A stretch of 64,000 bases of DNA from an uncultured Flavobacterium sp. (GTDB lineage: Bacteria; Bacteroidota; Bacteroidia; Flavobacteriales; Flavobacteriaceae): positions 1-64,000 of the forward strand of contig CANROJ010000003.1 in assembly GCA_947632215.1 (NCBI GenBank), given 5' to 3'. Under the pieces are notes generated by a model. It saw only the letters and a list, made by a program, of their open reading frames with translations. It made no database searches and was not told the origin of the DNA. Below, one piece after another: positions 53,222-63,984 of the stretch; the first letter of the stretch is position 1, and the number at the start of each line of letters is the position of its first letter. Position numbers and translations under genes: made by a program.

Positions 53222-56146
53222 CTAATATCCAAAAATCTCTTCTAAAGTAACCTCTTTTACTTGCCCTAGTTTCTGTACACTAGACCAATCCAAAGCCTCT
53301 TTTTTACCAAGTAAACCAACATTATATGTTTTAGACTTTACATGCTTGTCAAAGAAGTCCACCAGTTGAGTCATGGTCATCTGCTTTGTTTGCGCATAAA
53401 TATCCTTATTAATATCATAGTCGATTCCTCGTTTTTTAAGACTTAACCAATAATAAAAGATAGATGATTTAGTATAACGTAAAGTAGCAATATTCTTTAA
53501 CGTTAAATTCTTAGCACTCTCAAACTGATTATCCGCTTGTGGCATATTATTCATAAGCTCCATCATGGCATCTACAGCTTGGGCGAGTTTATTGGCCTGT
53601 GTCCCAACATAAGCACTTACATAATTATATCGACCTTGTTTAACAGCATTCGAATAACCAGCATAAGCAGAATAAGCTAACGATTTCGACTCTCTAATTT
53701 CTTGGAACACCACTGAGGCCATTCCTCCTCCAAAATAATTATTAAACACACCACTAGTGGCTAGCAAATCTTTATTAAACAAGGATTCTCTTGAGCGGAA
53801 TGAAATCTCTGCCTGTACCATGTCGTAAGGAGCAAAATAAACTTTAGAACTACTGGCTGGTTCTGCATAGATTACTGGAGAGGCCACAGGCTTATCTTTT
53901 CCTAAATTATGGTATTTAACTAAAGCGTCACTTACATTTGCAAGGTCATTTCCATAATAGAAAACTTCTTGATTATAATCAAAGAAACCTTTAAGGATAT
54001 CAACTAATTCTTCAGGGTTGATCTGTAATAACTCCTCTTTAGATAATACATCGGTAAAACGACTTTTCTCTCCTGAGCTAGTTACATATGCATTAAGGGC
54101 AGACATGATTGCATTTTTATTAAGCTTATTATCTTGTCTAGATTTTAATATTTGATCTACTAAATTCCCATAAGCTTCCCTGTTGACAACTACATTAGTT
54201 AAAAACTCTTCTAAAAGAACCACACCTTTGTCTAGATTTTCATTAAGACCTGAAATAGTAATAAAAGTTTGATCCTGTCCGCTTCTAAAAGAATAATCTA
54301 TTCCCAATTTATAAAACTCCTTCTTTATATCTGCTGCGGAATATTGATCAGTTCCTAAATAATCTAAATACCCAAAAGCCAAACCAACTTTCTTATCATT
54401 ATCAGAGCCTAGATCAAAAATATAAGTTATAGAACCTAAAGCATTAGTAGTATTGTCTATGCTATATAAAACAGTTTCATTTTGCCCAATCTTTTGGCTT
54501 TGTATTTCTTTCTTAAAATCGATAAAAACAGGCTCTATCGGCTTTACTTTAACTTGTTGTAGTTCTTTAAAAAATTGACTTTCACTTTCTCTATTTAAAT
54601 CTATGGGTGTAATACCAGGGTTTTCAACATGTACAAGATCCTTTTTCTCACCTTGTTCTTTGTATACAACTGCATAGTTATCTTTATAATTATCTTTAGC
54701 AAACTGTACTAAATCTTCCTTAGTTATAGAAGACATTTTATCTAAATCCTCCACTACATCTTGCCAAGACCTACCTTTAATAAATGCATCATACATGGCC
54801 CCTCCCATCTGAGTATTACTCTCTAGAGCTTTCATAACATCAACTTTTAACTCATTGACAACTGCTTGTAAAAGCCAAGGCTCAAATTCACCTCTTTTTA
54901 CTTTTTCTACCTGTTGTAAAAGTAAATCTTTCACTTGTTCAATTGTCTGGCCTTGATTTGGCATACCACTAAATAAATGAACACTATAATCTTTCATAAT
55001 CATAGTATAACCACCAGCATATAATGCCTTTTGTTTTTGATTAATGTCTAAATCTATTAATCCCGCTTGGCCATTATAAAGTAATAAATCTATAAGTGTT
55101 AAATACAGAGCATCTTTTGATTTGGCACCATCGAAACGAAATCCGATTTCAACTCTAGCACTCTCAGGACTATAAATAACGGTTTCTTGAATTTTAGTAA
55201 GCGGTACTTCTTGGGCAACATATTGCGGTAATTCACTAGATGATCTAAAATCGCCAAAATATTTATCGATTAAAGAAATAGTTGACGCAAACTCAAGGTC
55301 ACCAACCATTACTACAGCCATATTATTAGCAACATAATAAGTATTAAAGTAATCGTTAATAGCCAACATAGAAGGATTCTTTAAATGCTCTGAGGTCCCG
55401 ATTGTAGATTGTTGTCCATAGTTACTTTGTGGAAACAACATCGATAACATAGCCTGCATAGAAGAACGCCTATCGTTATCTTGAGAACGATTAAACTCCT
55501 CATAAACTGCTTCTAATTCTGTGTGAAACAAACGTAGAACAAGTTCCGAAAACCTTTCCGACTCAATCATTAAAAACTTCTCTATTTCATTGGAAGGTAT
55601 TATATTTTGATATACAGTCTCTTCAAACCAGGTATGTGCGTTTGTTGCCACAGCTCCAATAGAAGCAACTGACTTATCGTATTCATTTGCTACAGCATAC
55701 TGAGAAGCAACCTTTGATAGAGAATCTATTTGTTTATAAAGTGCATCTTTTTGCACAACATCATTAGATGCCTTATGCTTTTCATATAAATCAGATATTT
55801 GAGCTATATACTGCTGCTCGATATCCCAATTAACTGTCCCAAGATTACTAGTTCCTTTAAACAACATATGTTCTAGATAATGGGCAAGTCCAGTATTATC
55901 ACTAGGATCACTGTTTGATCCTGCTCTGACTGGTATATATGTTTGAATAAGAGGTTTATCTTTATTTTGTGCCAAATAAACCTTTAATCCATTCTTAAGA
56001 GTATAAACCCTTGTATGAGACGGATCGTTCTCTACTATCTCATAAGTATAACCATTGGCATCTTTTTTTTCAATAGTCCGATACTGAGCATACATACTAG
56101 AAGTAAAAACTAACAATACGCAGCCTAAAACTACATTTTTAATCAT
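53222..56146 (-). CDS. M16 family metallopeptidase (two-domain)
   Basis: HYLEHMLFKGTSNLG (HxxEH), second M16 repeat; start placed at MIKNVVLGCVLLVFTSSMYAQ signal peptide. Confidence 0.93.
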   Translation of the reverse strand: MIKNVVLGCVLLVFTSSMYAQYRTIEKKDANGYTYEIVENDPSHTRVYTLKNGLKVYLAQNKDKPLIQTYIPVRAGSNSDPSDNTGLAHYLEHMLFKGTSNLGTVNWDIEQQYIAQISDLYEKHKASNDVVQKDALYKQIDSLSKVASQYAVANEYDKSVASIGAVATNAHTWFEETVYQNIIPSNEIEKFLMIESERFSELVLRLFHTELEAVYEEFNRSQDNDRRSSMQAMLSMLFPQSNYGQQSTIGTSEHLKNPSMLAINDYFNTYYVANNMAVVMVGDLEFASTISLIDKYFGDFRSSSELPQYVAQEVPLTKIQETVIYSPESARVEIGFRFDGAKSKDALYLTLIDLLLYNGQAGLIDLDINQKQKALYAGGYTMIMKDYSVHLFSGMPNQGQTIEQVKDLLLQQVEKVKRGEFEPWLLQAVVNELKVDVMKALESNTQMGGAMYDAFIKGRSWQDVVEDLDKMSSITKEDLVQFAKDNYKDNYAVVYKEQGEKKDLVHVENPGITPIDLNRESESQFFKELQQVKVKPIEPVFIDFKKEIQSQKIGQNETVLYSIDNTTNALGSITYIFDLGSDNDKKVGLAFGYLDYLGTDQYSAADIKKEFYKLGIDYSFRSGQDQTFITISGLNENLDKGVVLLEEFLTNVVVNREAYGNLVDQILKSRQDNKLNKNAIMSALNAYVTSSGEKSRFTDVLSKEELLQINPEELVDILKGFFDYNQEVFYYGNDLANVSDALVKYHNLGKDKPVASPVIYAEPASSSKVYFAPYDMVQAEISFRSRESLFNKDLLATSGVFNNYFGGGMASVVFQEIRESKSLAYSAYAGYSNAVKQGRYNYVSAYVGTQANKLAQAVDAMMELMNNMPQADNQFESAKNLTLKNIATLRYTKSSIFYYWLSLKKRGIDYDINKDIYAQTKQMTMTQLVDFFDKHVKSKTYNVGLLGKKEALDWSSVQKLGQVKEVTLEEIFGY

Positions 56147-56223
56147 AAGGTAAGTCTTTAAGGTTGTTAATGTTATAAAGTAACTAAATAAATCCTTTAC
56201 TTTTTTAAAACACGTAAAATAAA

Positions 56224-56257
56224 AAGGCAACTTTCAAAAAATTTTGAAAGTTGCCTT
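56224..56257 (-). terminator. intrinsic terminator downstream of PafA-like phosphatase
   Basis: AAGGCAACTTTCAAAA...TTTTGAAAGTTGCCTT perfect stem. Confidence 0.85.
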
Positions 56258-56294
56258 ATACAATTATTAGATTCTCACCTAAATATTTAAGTTT

Positions 56295-57944
56295 TTAATT
56301 CGCTAGAGCTTCAAAAATTGGAGTACCAATATTTCCATTAGGCACCTCTATTTTTAATATTTCTGCTATAGTAGGAGCAATATCTGTCATATTAGTAGGT
56401 CTAGCTGTTTTACCTGGTTTAACACCCCAACCCATAAACACTGCTGGTATATGAGCATCATAACTTCCCCAAGTGCCGTGAGTAGTACCAGTTCCATCCA
56501 TAGTTCCACTATACCATTGTGGTTCTAATATATATTGGATAATCCCACTTCGCTTTAAATTATATCCATTGATTATTCTTTCTTTGATTTGTAGAGGAAT
56601 AGTAGAAGATGAAGCTTTATCCATATCTGTTACAAAAGCAATTCCATCTACTTTCTTTAGTTCGACCACAATTCTATCACGAATAGCCATTTCGTCTAAA
56701 TCTTTAGCTTGGATTAACTTATTATCTAAATGCACCTGGTAATTACTTAGACTAATAATAAGATTCTCTTGACCAAAGTCTTTTTGTAAAATCTCATTAA
56801 GAGCACTTCTTACTTTAGAACTACTAAAGTACCCTGCATTTCCTTTTTTATCTTGATAATATTTTGGATTGTTTGCCGCACCGTGATCCGCACTCAAAAA
56901 CAACGTATAATTACCTTTACCCACCTTGTTATCTAAATAAGCCATAAAATCTGCCAAATCCTGATCTAATCTCAAGTAGGTATCTTCAATCTCAACAGAC
57001 TCTATTCCAAATTGATGACCGATATAATCGGTAGAAGATAAACTTACAGCCAAGAAATCAGTAACCTCATTAGGATTATCTCCTAGGTTTTCAGCTTCTA
57101 TAGCAGCTTTAGCAAAGTCTAAGGTAAGACTATTACCGAAAGGAGTAGCTTTAATTAAATCATAGCCTCCTTCTTTTTTAAGCTTCTTAAGATTTCTAGG
57201 AAAAACAGCTTTATTCTCTCCTGCAAATTTTCCTTCGTATGGACTATCATCTGGATTACTTAAAACATAAGTATCTATATCATATAGAGTATTCCAGCCC
57301 TTGCTATAATACTGATCCACTTTTCCACTCTTATTAAATGATTTAACCCATCTAGGCAAATCCTGCATATAGTAAGTACTAGTTATCCAATGTCCGCTTT
57401 GTCCATCATACCAATAAGCAGCATTTGCAAAATGTCCAGCAGGTAAAATCCCTCCCCTATCCTTTATAGAAATACCAATAACTTTACTTTGGAAATTAGT
57501 TGCCAATTTCAATTGATCAGTTATAGTAGAACTCAATAAATTTCTAGGTGATTGTTGACCAACTTTTCCTTGACCACCAACCCCTTGTACACTATCATCT
57601 TGTGTACAATACATACTTTGACCAGTAGCTTGAATAATAAAATCATTCCCGGCTATACCATGAATCGCTGGTACACTCCCAGTGTAAAGAGTACTATGTC
57701 CGATTGCAGTGAAAGTTGGTACATAATCAATATTTGTATTCTCACTACTAAACCCTTCTTTCAAAAGTCTCTTGAATCCATCTTCTTGATAGCGATCGTA
57801 ATAACGATATAAGTAATCCCAACGCATTTGATCCACCACTACTCCAACAACTAACTTGGGTTTATCCATTGAAGAAGTATTAGCTAAACTAGCTAAAGAA
57901 AACAATCCGCACACAGCGGCAAAAATACTTGTAGTAACTCTCAT
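56295..57944 (-). CDS. PafA-like alkaline phosphatase superfamily protein
   Basis: VVGVVVDQMRWDYLYRY, PTFTAIGHSTLYTGSVPAIHGIAGND, SADHGAANNP, DGTGTTHGTWGSYDAHIPAVFMG; start at MRVTTSIFA signal peptide. Confidence 0.92.
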   Translation of the reverse strand: MRVTTSIFAAVCGLFSLASLANTSSMDKPKLVVGVVVDQMRWDYLYRYYDRYQEDGFKRLLKEGFSSENTNIDYVPTFTAIGHSTLYTGSVPAIHGIAGNDFIIQATGQSMYCTQDDSVQGVGGQGKVGQQSPRNLLSSTITDQLKLATNFQSKVIGISIKDRGGILPAGHFANAAYWYDGQSGHWITSTYYMQDLPRWVKSFNKSGKVDQYYSKGWNTLYDIDTYVLSNPDDSPYEGKFAGENKAVFPRNLKKLKKEGGYDLIKATPFGNSLTLDFAKAAIEAENLGDNPNEVTDFLAVSLSSTDYIGHQFGIESVEIEDTYLRLDQDLADFMAYLDNKVGKGNYTLFLSADHGAANNPKYYQDKKGNAGYFSSSKVRSALNEILQKDFGQENLIISLSNYQVHLDNKLIQAKDLDEMAIRDRIVVELKKVDGIAFVTDMDKASSSTIPLQIKERIINGYNLKRSGIIQYILEPQWYSGTMDGTGTTHGTWGSYDAHIPAVFMGWGVKPGKTARPTNMTDIAPTIAEILKIEVPNGNIGTPIFEALAN

Positions 57945-58027
57945 TTTTTTCTTTTTTAAACACATATACGACTATTAATTCTCTTTAAAGAATAATAGTA
58001 TTTGAAACATATTATAGTAACTATTGA

Positions 58028-58035
58028 CAAATGTA
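58028..58035 (-). promoter_or_regulatory. -7 element (TACATTTG) upstream of the PafA-like gene
   Basis: Reverse complement of CAAATGTA. Confidence 0.4.
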
Positions 58036-58138
58036 ATAAAACCTAAAAATATCTAGGGCAAAGAAGTAACATTTTTAATCAAGACATATTATCTTAAAAT
58101 TAAATCATCTTTACTAAACAATAACTAACTCATTCTAA

Positions 58139-58171
58139 AAAAATAGCCTGAAACATGTTCAGGCTATTTTT
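58139..58171 (-). terminator. intrinsic terminator downstream of SusC/SusD
   Basis: AAAAATAGCCTGAA-ACATG-TTCAGGCTATTTTT perfect 14-bp stem. Confidence 0.85.
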
Positions 58172-58206
58172 AAGTTTTTATAACTTAATCAAAAAAATAT
58201 TTAGGA

Positions 58207-59739
58207 CTACTTATTAGCAGTTTCTCTTCTTGGAATTACGTAAGTCCAACCATTAGAATCGCTTGGAGCAATACTTCCGGATATTTCCACTGGGAAATTA
58301 CCTCCTTTAGTATAATCTTCACGAACAATAGAGTCTCCCCAACGTTTTAAGTCAAACCAAGTAGATCCTTCTCCCCATAATTCCAAAGCACGGTAATCTT
58401 TGATTTCTTGCAATAGATCAGCACCTTTTACATTACATACATAATCAGGATCTCTTTTTTGGTTTAAAGTCTCTAATAAAGCGATTGCACCGCTTTCATC
58501 TCCCATAAAATATTTTGCTTCTGCTTCTGCTAAATACATTTCAGATGCACGAATATGCACTAAATCACCTACACCAGGCATTGCATTAGCTTTTATTTTC
58601 AACTGCATATAAGCATAAATCTTAGCTGCTGGGTCAATATCCCCACGAAACTCTCTAGCACGTTGTTCTAATTCCGAATCTTTCTCTACTAAACCAATTT
58701 CAACATTATAAGGTGCATCTTTTGGATTTAAGAAAAGTTGAGTTCTAATATCTGTTTGTGGAAATTTATCATAAAGTTGCTTACTAATTCTTCTAGGATA
58801 AGTTTTAATCTGAGAAGAAGATGCATTATAAGCCATGTATGCTTGGTAAGAGTAAAAATATAATGTTTGATCAAAAGACCCATAAGAACCCCAGATCCAC
58901 TCTGAAGTAGCATTACTAAATCCACTAGAATAAGTTTCATCATCCATTAATGGATACTCTCCTCCTGAAGGCTTTTGTCTTGCTAAAGCTGCATGAGTAC
59001 TAGCTGTAGTGTAATCTTGTTTAGTTAAAGCGGCCTTAGCGAAAATTGCATGAGCAACGCTTTTATCTAAAATGAAAAACTCCTCTGAAGTACGTACAAA
59101 TTTAGAAGATTCGAATAAAGTTATAGCCTCAGTTAAATCTTGGTATATCAAAGCAAAAGTCTCTCCTAGAGTAGATACTGGTAATTTTTCATTATCAGTA
59201 CTTGTTTTTAAAACCACACCTGGAGTACTTCCATTAGAAGAGTCTATCCAACGATTACCATAAATCTGAGCCAGCATATAATAAGAATATGCACGGTAAG
59301 TATAAGCTTGAGCCTTTAAAGCTTGCTTTTCTGCCTCTGGTCCTTCTGCGTTATCAATGTTTGCTATTACAAGATTAGCATTAGCAATTAAAGAATAATA
59401 ATAAGACCAAGGATAATAATTATAAATGCTTACATCATTACTATTATTACGCATTAAAATTTGATCTTGAGTTAAGGTCCCCATTGCTGCGGTTAGTGTA
59501 TTGGCTGGAAACTCTCCATAATACAACTTAATAGTTCCTTCTCCATTAAAGCCTTGTGAGCCTAAATATTGATTAGTCATCAAACGAGCAATACCATTGA
59601 CTGCCATCTTTGCATTTTTAGTAGTCGCGTAAACTACATCCGGGCCAACTTTATTTGTTGACTGAGTATCTAAGTAATCTGAACTACAAGAACCTAAAGA
59701 TAGAGCTCCTGCAAACAGTATGTATTGTATATATTTCAT
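58207..59739 (-). CDS. RagB/SusD family nutrient uptake lipoprotein
   Basis: Lipobox LSLGSC, AQAYTYRAYSYYMLAQIYG, ASEMYLAEAEAKYFMGDESGAIALLETLNQKR, DYRALELWGEGSTWFDLKRWG. Confidence 0.95.
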   Translation of the reverse strand: MKYIQYILFAGALSLGSCSSDYLDTQSTNKVGPDVVYATTKNAKMAVNGIARLMTNQYLGSQGFNGEGTIKLYYGEFPANTLTAAMGTLTQDQILMRNNSNDVSIYNYYPWSYYYSLIANANLVIANIDNAEGPEAEKQALKAQAYTYRAYSYYMLAQIYGNRWIDSSNGSTPGVVLKTSTDNEKLPVSTLGETFALIYQDLTEAITLFESSKFVRTSEEFFILDKSVAHAIFAKAALTKQDYTTASTHAALARQKPSGGEYPLMDDETYSSGFSNATSEWIWGSYGSFDQTLYFYSYQAYMAYNASSSQIKTYPRRISKQLYDKFPQTDIRTQLFLNPKDAPYNVEIGLVEKDSELEQRAREFRGDIDPAAKIYAYMQLKIKANAMPGVGDLVHIRASEMYLAEAEAKYFMGDESGAIALLETLNQKRDPDYVCNVKGADLLQEIKDYRALELWGEGSTWFDLKRWGDSIVREDYTKGGNFPVEISGSIAPSDSNGWTYVIPRRETANK

Positions 59740-59759
59740 AATGTATAGTCTGTATAAAA

Positions 59760-62700
59760 TTATAACCCTAATGTTAATCCTAGACTAAATGTTCTTGGGC
59801 TAACAAATCCATTTCGGTTAGTACCATCGAAAGATTGTTGTGGGTTCATTCCCTGTAATTTAGTGAATGTTGCTAAGTTCTCAACACCAAGATTTACATT
59901 AAAAGAACTAACTCCCATACGATTTGTTATCGATTTAGGCATGTTGTAATTAAGTGAGATATTCTTTACAACAAAATAACTAGCATCTTTTAAGAAACGA
60001 TCTGAAAGTGATAAGTTATTTAAAACACTTCTATCAAAGTTAACTGCTGGAATTGCTCCATAAATAATACTCTCTCCTGACATATTATCCATATCATACG
60101 ATCCTAAGATATCTTTGTGAATCGCACTCGGAGTATTTCCTACACTCATTAAACTAGCATAAGAATAATCGTAAACTTTTCCACCGATAGAATAAGTAAA
60201 TAAACCATTTAAAGTAAAGTTTTTATAAGATAAAGATGTCGAGAAACTTCCATACATTTTTGGAATTGCAGTACCAGAATATTCTTTCTTACCGTAAGTT
60301 CCATTATATGCATAATACTTACCATCTACTTCTGTAATGATACTTTGGTCAGTTACTTTTGTTTTACCTTCTGCCGCTTCACTATCATTTACATAAAACT
60401 TATCCGAATCAAATACATATAAAGCATTTCCTGTACTTCCCTCTACTCCAACATATTGGTATAAATAGAATTCATAAATACTTCTACCCTCTTTGATTAA
60501 CTTAGTACCATTTTCAATACCATTAGCTCTGTTTTCTTCTGGTAAACGATCTACAGTATTTTTTAACCAAGTAGCATTAGCTCCAACACTCCATTTCCAA
60601 TCATCTGTATTGATAAGATCTACATCGATAGTTAATTCTAATCCTTTATTAGTAATACTACCTAAGTTCGTTGTAACTACAGAAGCTGCACTACCAGTAC
60701 TAGTAGAACCATTGGATAAAGGCATATTCATGTCAAAAAGTAAGTTATTACTTCTTTTATGGAAATATTCGAAAACGATATTAACTCTATTAAATGCTCT
60801 TGCTTCTAATCCTATATCTAAAGAGGATGAAGTTTCCCATTTAAGATCATTATTACCATTTTGAGATTTATATAAAGCTCCAGCTCCACCATTATTACTC
60901 ATAGTGTAAAAGGTTTGATATGCATACCAATCTGCACCTGAATCATTACCTACCTCACCATAAGAAGCACGTAATTTTAAGTAATCAATAGCATCAACTT
61001 TGAAGAACTCTTCCGCAGAAATAATCCAACCTCCACCTACAGACCAGAAGTTACCCCATCTATTATCTTTGTGGAATTTACTACTTGCGTCTCTACGAAA
61101 AGATGCCTCTGCAAAATAAGTGTTGTTGTAATCATATTTTACTCTTGACAAATATCCTTCGGTACGATATGTCATTGAGTAATCATATAAGTTAATTGTT
61201 TCATTAAAGTTAATCCATTCGCCAAAACCTTCTAAGTTTTGTCTTCCTTTCATACCATATAAATAAGTATATTCCTCAGAATAATTCTCATGTCCAACCA
61301 AAGCTTCGATATGGTGTCCACCAAAATCTTTATTCCAGTTTAATAACTGTTGAGTTGTATAAGATTTGTAACGGTAGTTTTCTCTTCTAGAACGACCATC
61401 ATTACCAGCTCCATCACCTATGATAGCATTTTCATATTTTGCATTCTCACTGTTTCTAAGGCTCATATCACCACGAAGAGTGAAAGTAAAGTCTTCTAAA
61501 AACTTAATATCAGCAAAGAAATTACTGTTAATAGTTGTACGGATAATCTTAGTTGAATTCAACTCATTCTCCTGGATCACGTGTCTATCTAAATATTGAC
61601 GACGACCACCTTGACCTGAATCATATAAGCGATTTCCTTGTCCATCAAGTAAGAAATTACCTGAAGCATCATGCTGATAAACAGAATAGATAGGAGCAAT
61701 ATTTCTAGCAAACATAAATGGATTAGTAAAACTTCCACTATCATCAGTAGTTCCAGCTACAGAGCTAGATTCTTGGTGAGAAGCTGCAACACTACCACCT
61801 ACTTTTAAATAATCTTTTGCTTGATAATCAGCGTTTACACGTCCAGTGAAACGTTGAAAATCAGTTTTCTTAACATATCCTTCGTCATTTAAATATCCTG
61901 CAGAAAAATAAGCACCACCTTTTTCATTGGCTACTCTTCCATTTACTACATAATCTTGACGGTAACCAGTTCTTTCTATTGGGCTATACCAATCTAAATC
62001 AGTATATCCATCCTTCATGACAACACCTGAGCGTAAATTTCCATATTGATCAAATAATTCATTATTATTTGCATTATAAATATTTACTCCTAATACGTTC
62101 TGAATTAAGTTGTCATTAGCAAACTGATTTGCTTGAGCTAAATTCCAACCTTCATTAGCCTTAGAAGAAAGCAAACCATTTCTATATCCTAAAAAGGATG
62201 TTTTCATAAAATCATCAGCACCAATTCTCTCATAATCATCTATTCCACGATTATAAATTCCTTGTTTTACCTGTACGTTAAGAAAGCCTGATCCTCTAGA
62301 AGCATTCTTTGTAGTAATCATAATTACCCCATTAGAAGCTCTATTACCATAAAGAGTTGATGCAGAGGCATCTTTCAAAACAGTCATACTTTCAATATCG
62401 GCTGGATTCAAATCTGAAATATTTCCAGCATAAGGAGATCCATCAACAACGTAAAGTGGTCTATTACTACCATTTACTGTTGTAAATCCACGAATTCTAA
62501 CTTCAGGTTCTGAACCTGGCTGTCCAGAAGTATTATTAACTTGTATACCTGCTGCTGCACCTTCTAATGCACCTACTGCGTTAGAAACAGGTCTACTTTC
62601 AATTTGTTTAGAATCAATACTAGCAACTGCACCAGTAATAGATTCTTTTGTTGCAGTACCATAAGCTACTACAATTACATCATCCAATAGTTCATCTTCA

Positions 62701-62984
62701 CTACTCATTACGATATTGTAATGAGATCTAGAATCTACGGCAACGTTTTGAGTTGTATAAAATACATAGCTTACAACTAATACATCTCCAGGAGCAGCTT
62801 CAAGACTAAAAGCACCATGTTCATCAGCGCTAGTCCCAAAACTAGTTCCTTTTAGTAATACCGAAGCACCAATTAATGGGAATCCATCTTCATCAACAAC
62901 AGTACCTGTTACTGTTTTTTGTTGAGCAAATAGAACACCACTTACTGTGCACAACACAACAGTTAAGTAAAGTTTTAATTTCAT
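59760..62984 (-). CDS. SusC/RagA family TonB-linked outer membrane protein
   Basis: GTVVDEDGFPLIGASVLLKGTSFGTSADEHGAFSL, VRIRGFTTVNGSNRPLYVVDG, NPADIESMTVLKDASASTLYGNRASNGVIMITTK. Confidence 0.97.
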   Translation of the reverse strand: MKLKLYLTVVLCTVSGVLFAQQKTVTGTVVDEDGFPLIGASVLLKGTSFGTSADEHGAFSLEAAPGDVLVVSYVFYTTQNVAVDSRSHYNIVMSSEDELLDDVIVVAYGTATKESITGAVASIDSKQIESRPVSNAVGALEGAAAGIQVNNTSGQPGSEPEVRIRGFTTVNGSNRPLYVVDGSPYAGNISDLNPADIESMTVLKDASASTLYGNRASNGVIMITTKNASRGSGFLNVQVKQGIYNRGIDDYERIGADDFMKTSFLGYRNGLLSSKANEGWNLAQANQFANDNLIQNVLGVNIYNANNNELFDQYGNLRSGVVMKDGYTDLDWYSPIERTGYRQDYVVNGRVANEKGGAYFSAGYLNDEGYVKKTDFQRFTGRVNADYQAKDYLKVGGSVAASHQESSSVAGTTDDSGSFTNPFMFARNIAPIYSVYQHDASGNFLLDGQGNRLYDSGQGGRRQYLDRHVIQENELNSTKIIRTTINSNFFADIKFLEDFTFTLRGDMSLRNSENAKYENAIIGDGAGNDGRSRRENYRYKSYTTQQLLNWNKDFGGHHIEALVGHENYSEEYTYLYGMKGRQNLEGFGEWINFNETINLYDYSMTYRTEGYLSRVKYDYNNTYFAEASFRRDASSKFHKDNRWGNFWSVGGGWIISAEEFFKVDAIDYLKLRASYGEVGNDSGADWYAYQTFYTMSNNGGAGALYKSQNGNNDLKWETSSSLDIGLEARAFNRVNIVFEYFHKRSNNLLFDMNMPLSNGSTSTGSAASVVTTNLGSITNKGLELTIDVDLINTDDWKWSVGANATWLKNTVDRLPEENRANGIENGTKLIKEGRSIYEFYLYQYVGVEGSTGNALYVFDSDKFYVNDSEAAEGKTKVTDQSIITEVDGKYYAYNGTYGKKEYSGTAIPKMYGSFSTSLSYKNFTLNGLFTYSIGGKVYDYSYASLMSVGNTPSAIHKDILGSYDMDNMSGESIIYGAIPAVNFDRSVLNNLSLSDRFLKDASYFVVKNISLNYNMPKSITNRMGVSSFNVNLGVENLATFTKLQGMNPQQSFDGTNRNGFVSPRTFSLGLTLGL

Positions 62985-63193
62985 AAATAATTATTTAAGG
63001 TTTTTGAGGTGCCCAAAAATAGACAAAAATTCTTAAGAAAAAATTATGTTAATTAAAAACAACTACTTCACAAGCTTAGTATGTAAAAACACTCCAAACA
63101 ACCATGTAAATAATACCCCTACTTTAAGAATAAAAAATTATTTATATACATAATTTATGTAAATTTTACATATATAACAATATTTAAACATAT

Positions 63194-63238
63194 AAAAGCC
63201 CATCGTTAAACTTATCTTAAATTTAACAACAGGCTTTT
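63194..63238 (-). terminator. terminator downstream of the outer-membrane beta-barrel gene
   Basis: AAAAGCC...GGCTTTT with inner GTTAAA/TTTAAC pairing. Confidence 0.6.
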
Positions 63239-63303
63239 TATTCCTTATTTAACCTCATCCTTAGGCTAATAAATCCCATGTTCCCAACTAGGGCTCTATC
63301 CAT

Positions 63304-63984
63304 TTATAATTTATAACTTAAAAAGACAGCCAAATTACTAGTATAAAGACTCGCTTTAGGTCTATTTTCATTTTCATAAGCATTTGCGTTATCTATTATA
63401 GAGGCGAATCCTCTGGAATAGCGCGCTCCTAAACTTACTCCGCAGCTAAAAGAATAACCAATTCCAGCCACTACACCGTAATCCATCTTTTGTAGGTATC
63501 CCGAGCTATCTTGATCATTAGAGCTACTTCCGAAAATTTCATAATCTTTATATACCCTTCCTTGGTTATCTACAGCCGTGATACTCGAGTTTACAAGTAG
63601 ATTTACATAAGGCCCCAGATAAACTTCGATTCCGAAGCTGTTTGCACTTATACTAATTGGGCTAATAAAAATACCATGCATAATAAGCTTAGCATCTAAA
63701 GGTCTCTCATTTAAATCGCGCACAAATTTAGCCCCATAATTTTGATAAGAAATTTCATGTTTAAATCCCAGTATGCTACTTATTGGATTATCTACTTGTA
63801 AACCAATAAAAAAACTATTATATGGATTTATCTTATGATCACTAGCTAAAAGACCTTTATCTTTTCCTACTAAATTGGAATGTAAATAACCTGCCTTAAC
63901 ATGAAAGCTTACATCCTTATTGTCTTGGGCACTAATACTACTAGTTACAAGAACTAGACATAGAATAATTATATATTTTCTCAT
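63304..63984 (-). CDS. outer membrane beta-barrel (porin-family-like) protein
   Basis: Signal peptide; alternating strands typical of PorT-like barrels (FHVKAGYLHSN..., GVVAGIGYSFSCGVSLGARYSRGF, AVFLSYKL). Confidence 0.75.
   Translation of the reverse strand: MRKYIIILCLVLVTSSISAQDNKDVSFHVKAGYLHSNLVGKDKGLLASDHKINPYNSFFIGLQVDNPISSILGFKHEISYQNYGAKFVRDLNERPLDAKLIMHGIFISPISISANSFGIEVYLGPYVNLLVNSSITAVDNQGRVYKDYEIFGSSSNDQDSSGYLQKMDYGVVAGIGYSFSCGVSLGARYSRGFASIIDNANAYENENRPKASLYTSNLAVFLSYKL

Noticed and set aside
60493-60864. 123-aa plus-strand ORF inside SusC
   Set aside because: Antisense to a well-supported TonB-linked receptor; composition reflects the opposite strand
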